A DNA stretch of 6,624 bases, taken from NCBI GenBank assembly GCA_025934335.1, contig JAICYG010000153.1:1-6624 (forward strand), read 5' to 3'. This DNA comes from Thermoleophilia bacterium. Lineage in GTDB: Bacteria > Actinomycetota > Thermoleophilia > Gaiellales > Gaiellaceae. Below the pieces are notes generated by a model, which worked only from the letters and a program-made list of their open reading frames with translations, did not search any database and was not told where the DNA came from. The translations under genes and the position numbers were made by a program. Each line of letters begins with the position of its first letter. Within the stretch, counting starts at the first letter, position 1. Below are positions 5,840-6,624 of the stretch, piece after piece.

Positions 5840-6624
5840 ATGCCGTTCTACCAGCGACTCGGCGAATTGCCCAGGAAACGGCACACGGTCGCGCGCGACA
5901 ACGGCACGCTTCTGACCGAGGAGGTGATGGGTTTCGAGGGCTTCTCCGGCCTCGAGTCGATCCTCTACCACCTGCAGTCGCCGTGCCGCGTGATCGAGTG
6001 CGGCGAGTTCGAGCCGATCGTTCGCGAGGAGTGGGTTCCGGACGCGCACGCCCACCGGCACCTGCGCACGTGGGACATCCCCGCCGCCGGTGACGCGGTC
6101 GGCGGGAGGCAGCTCCTGATGTGGAACGCCGACGTGGAGATCTCGCTCTGCCGGCCGAGCGAGGACATGGACTACTTCTTCCGGAACGGCGAGGGCGACG
6201 AGGTGATCTTCGTCCACGCGGGCTCCGGGAAGCTCGAGACGATCTTCGGCGACCTCCCGTACAAGGAGGGCGACTACGTCGTCGTCCCGCGCGGCACGAC
6301 GTATCGCTTCCGGCCGGAGGGCGAGCAGCGCTACCTCGTGTTCGAGACGCCCGGCCTGATCACGATCCCGAAGCGCTACCGGAACGAGCACGGCCAGCTG
6401 ATGGAGCACGCGCCGTTCTACCACCGCGACCTCCATCCGCCGACCGAGCTGCACACACACCGCGACCGCGGCGAGTTCGAGGTCAAGGTCCGGGTCAGAG
6501 GCGGCTACCAGACGTACGTGATCGACTACCACCCGTTCGACGTCGTCGGCTGGGACGGCTACGTCTACCCGTGGACGTTCTCGATCCACGACTTCGAGCC
6601 GATCACCGGCCGCATCCACATGCC
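5840..6624 (+). CDS. hmgA: Homogentisate 1,2-dioxygenase, N-terminal part (runs off the window)
   Basis: HmgA opens the ring of homogentisate to 4-maleylacetoacetate with O2 and Fe(II), directly after HPPD. The frame stays open to the last base; 261 complete codons are visible out of roughly 380-430 usual for bacterial members. Recognisable parts are the start MPFYQRLGELPRKRHTVARD, EEVMGFEGFSG, a cupin-like strand set DEVIFVHAGSGKLETIFG and EGDYVVVPRGTTYRF (about 120-157), and HRDLHPPTEL. The strongly conserved VVGWDGYVYPW and IHDFEPITGRIHM (about 235-261) follow. The iron-binding His/Glu residues lie further downstream, outside the window. ATG 5840 gives the expected N-terminus and has a TATCCT box ending 6 bases upstream. 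A long antisense frame over this region is only a shadow. Confidence 0.95.
   Translation, partial: MPFYQRLGELPRKRHTVARDNGTLLTEEVMGFEGFSGLESILYHLQSPCRVIECGEFEPIVREEWVPDAHAHRHLRTWDIPAAGDAVGGRQLLMWNADVEISLCRPSEDMDYFFRNGEGDEVIFVHAGSGKLETIFGDLPYKEGDYVVVPRGTTYRFRPEGEQRYLVFETPGLITIPKRYRNEHGQLMEHAPFYHRDLHPPTELHTHRDRGEFEVKVRVRGGYQTYVIDYHPFDVVGWDGYVYPWTFSIHDFEPITGRIHM
5845..5850 (-). promoter_or_regulatory. Possible -10 box (TAGAAC) for the DUF5519 gene
   Basis: Read on the minus strand, TAGAAC ends 7 bases before ATG 5837. It has TA at the first two positions but C rather than T at the last, so it is a weak match to TANNNT. If used, it would sit in codons 2-4 of hmgA and overlap that gene's promoter region. 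This is inferred mainly from position. Confidence 0.25.

Noticed and set aside
5570..6619. 349-codon minus-strand frame opposite hmgA
   Set aside because: It is a shadow of hmgA. The plus-strand frame carries unmistakable homogentisate dioxygenase motifs, including GWDGYVYPW.

Overview
This 6.6 kb window is very GC-rich and densely coding, with few AT-rich stretches, frequent GTG starts and almost no Shine-Dalgarno sequences at the genes that head operons. Together with the protein families, this suggests a chromosomal segment of a high-GC actinomycetote, possibly a deep branch such as Thermoleophilia (Gaiellales or Solirubrobacterales). That placement is inferred from style and was not tested by alignment. 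I see no mobile elements, RNA genes or phage genes.

Layout. Bases 1-411 are the 3' end of a 14-helix drug-exporter-like MFS gene. Overlapping its stop is 4-hydroxyphenylpyruvate dioxygenase (404-1501), followed without a gap by a YqjF/DUF2071 protein (about 1540-2247). Next is a cation diffusion facilitator (2263-3606) with an unusual cytoplasmic tail that appears to carry three copies of the CDF C-terminal domain. A 193-bp intergenic region (3607-3799) holds two copies of a hairpin-containing repeat. Then come a fumarylacetoacetate-hydrolase-family gene (3800-4612) and, overlapping it by 4 bp, a PLP-dependent threonine/serine dehydratase (4609-5550). A small DUF5519 'luciferase-like' gene lies on the minus strand (5837-5502). 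Two bases beyond its start, homogentisate 1,2-dioxygenase begins on the plus strand (5840) and runs off the window end.

How the genes fit together. Three members are consistent with aerobic tyrosine/phenylalanine catabolism by the homogentisate route: HPPD makes homogentisate, HmgA opens the ring, and an FAH-family enzyme could cleave fumarylacetoacetate. No maleylacetoacetate isomerase is present here. The dehydratase adds a further amino-acid catabolic step. The CDF, DUF2071 and DUF5519 genes have no evident place in the pathway.

Regulation. Four plus-strand genes that appear to begin transcription units (hppD, the CDF gene, the FAH-family gene and hmgA) each have a TANNNT box ending 6-9 bases before the start codon and no convincing ribosome binding site. 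This is the arrangement of leaderless mRNAs. The two genes that overlap or abut an upstream gene in the same operon lack such a box. Apart from this pattern, the three-domain CDF tail, the hairpin repeats and the 2-bp head-to-head gene start, the window looks like ordinary metabolic chromosome. I did not find a convincing undescribed system.
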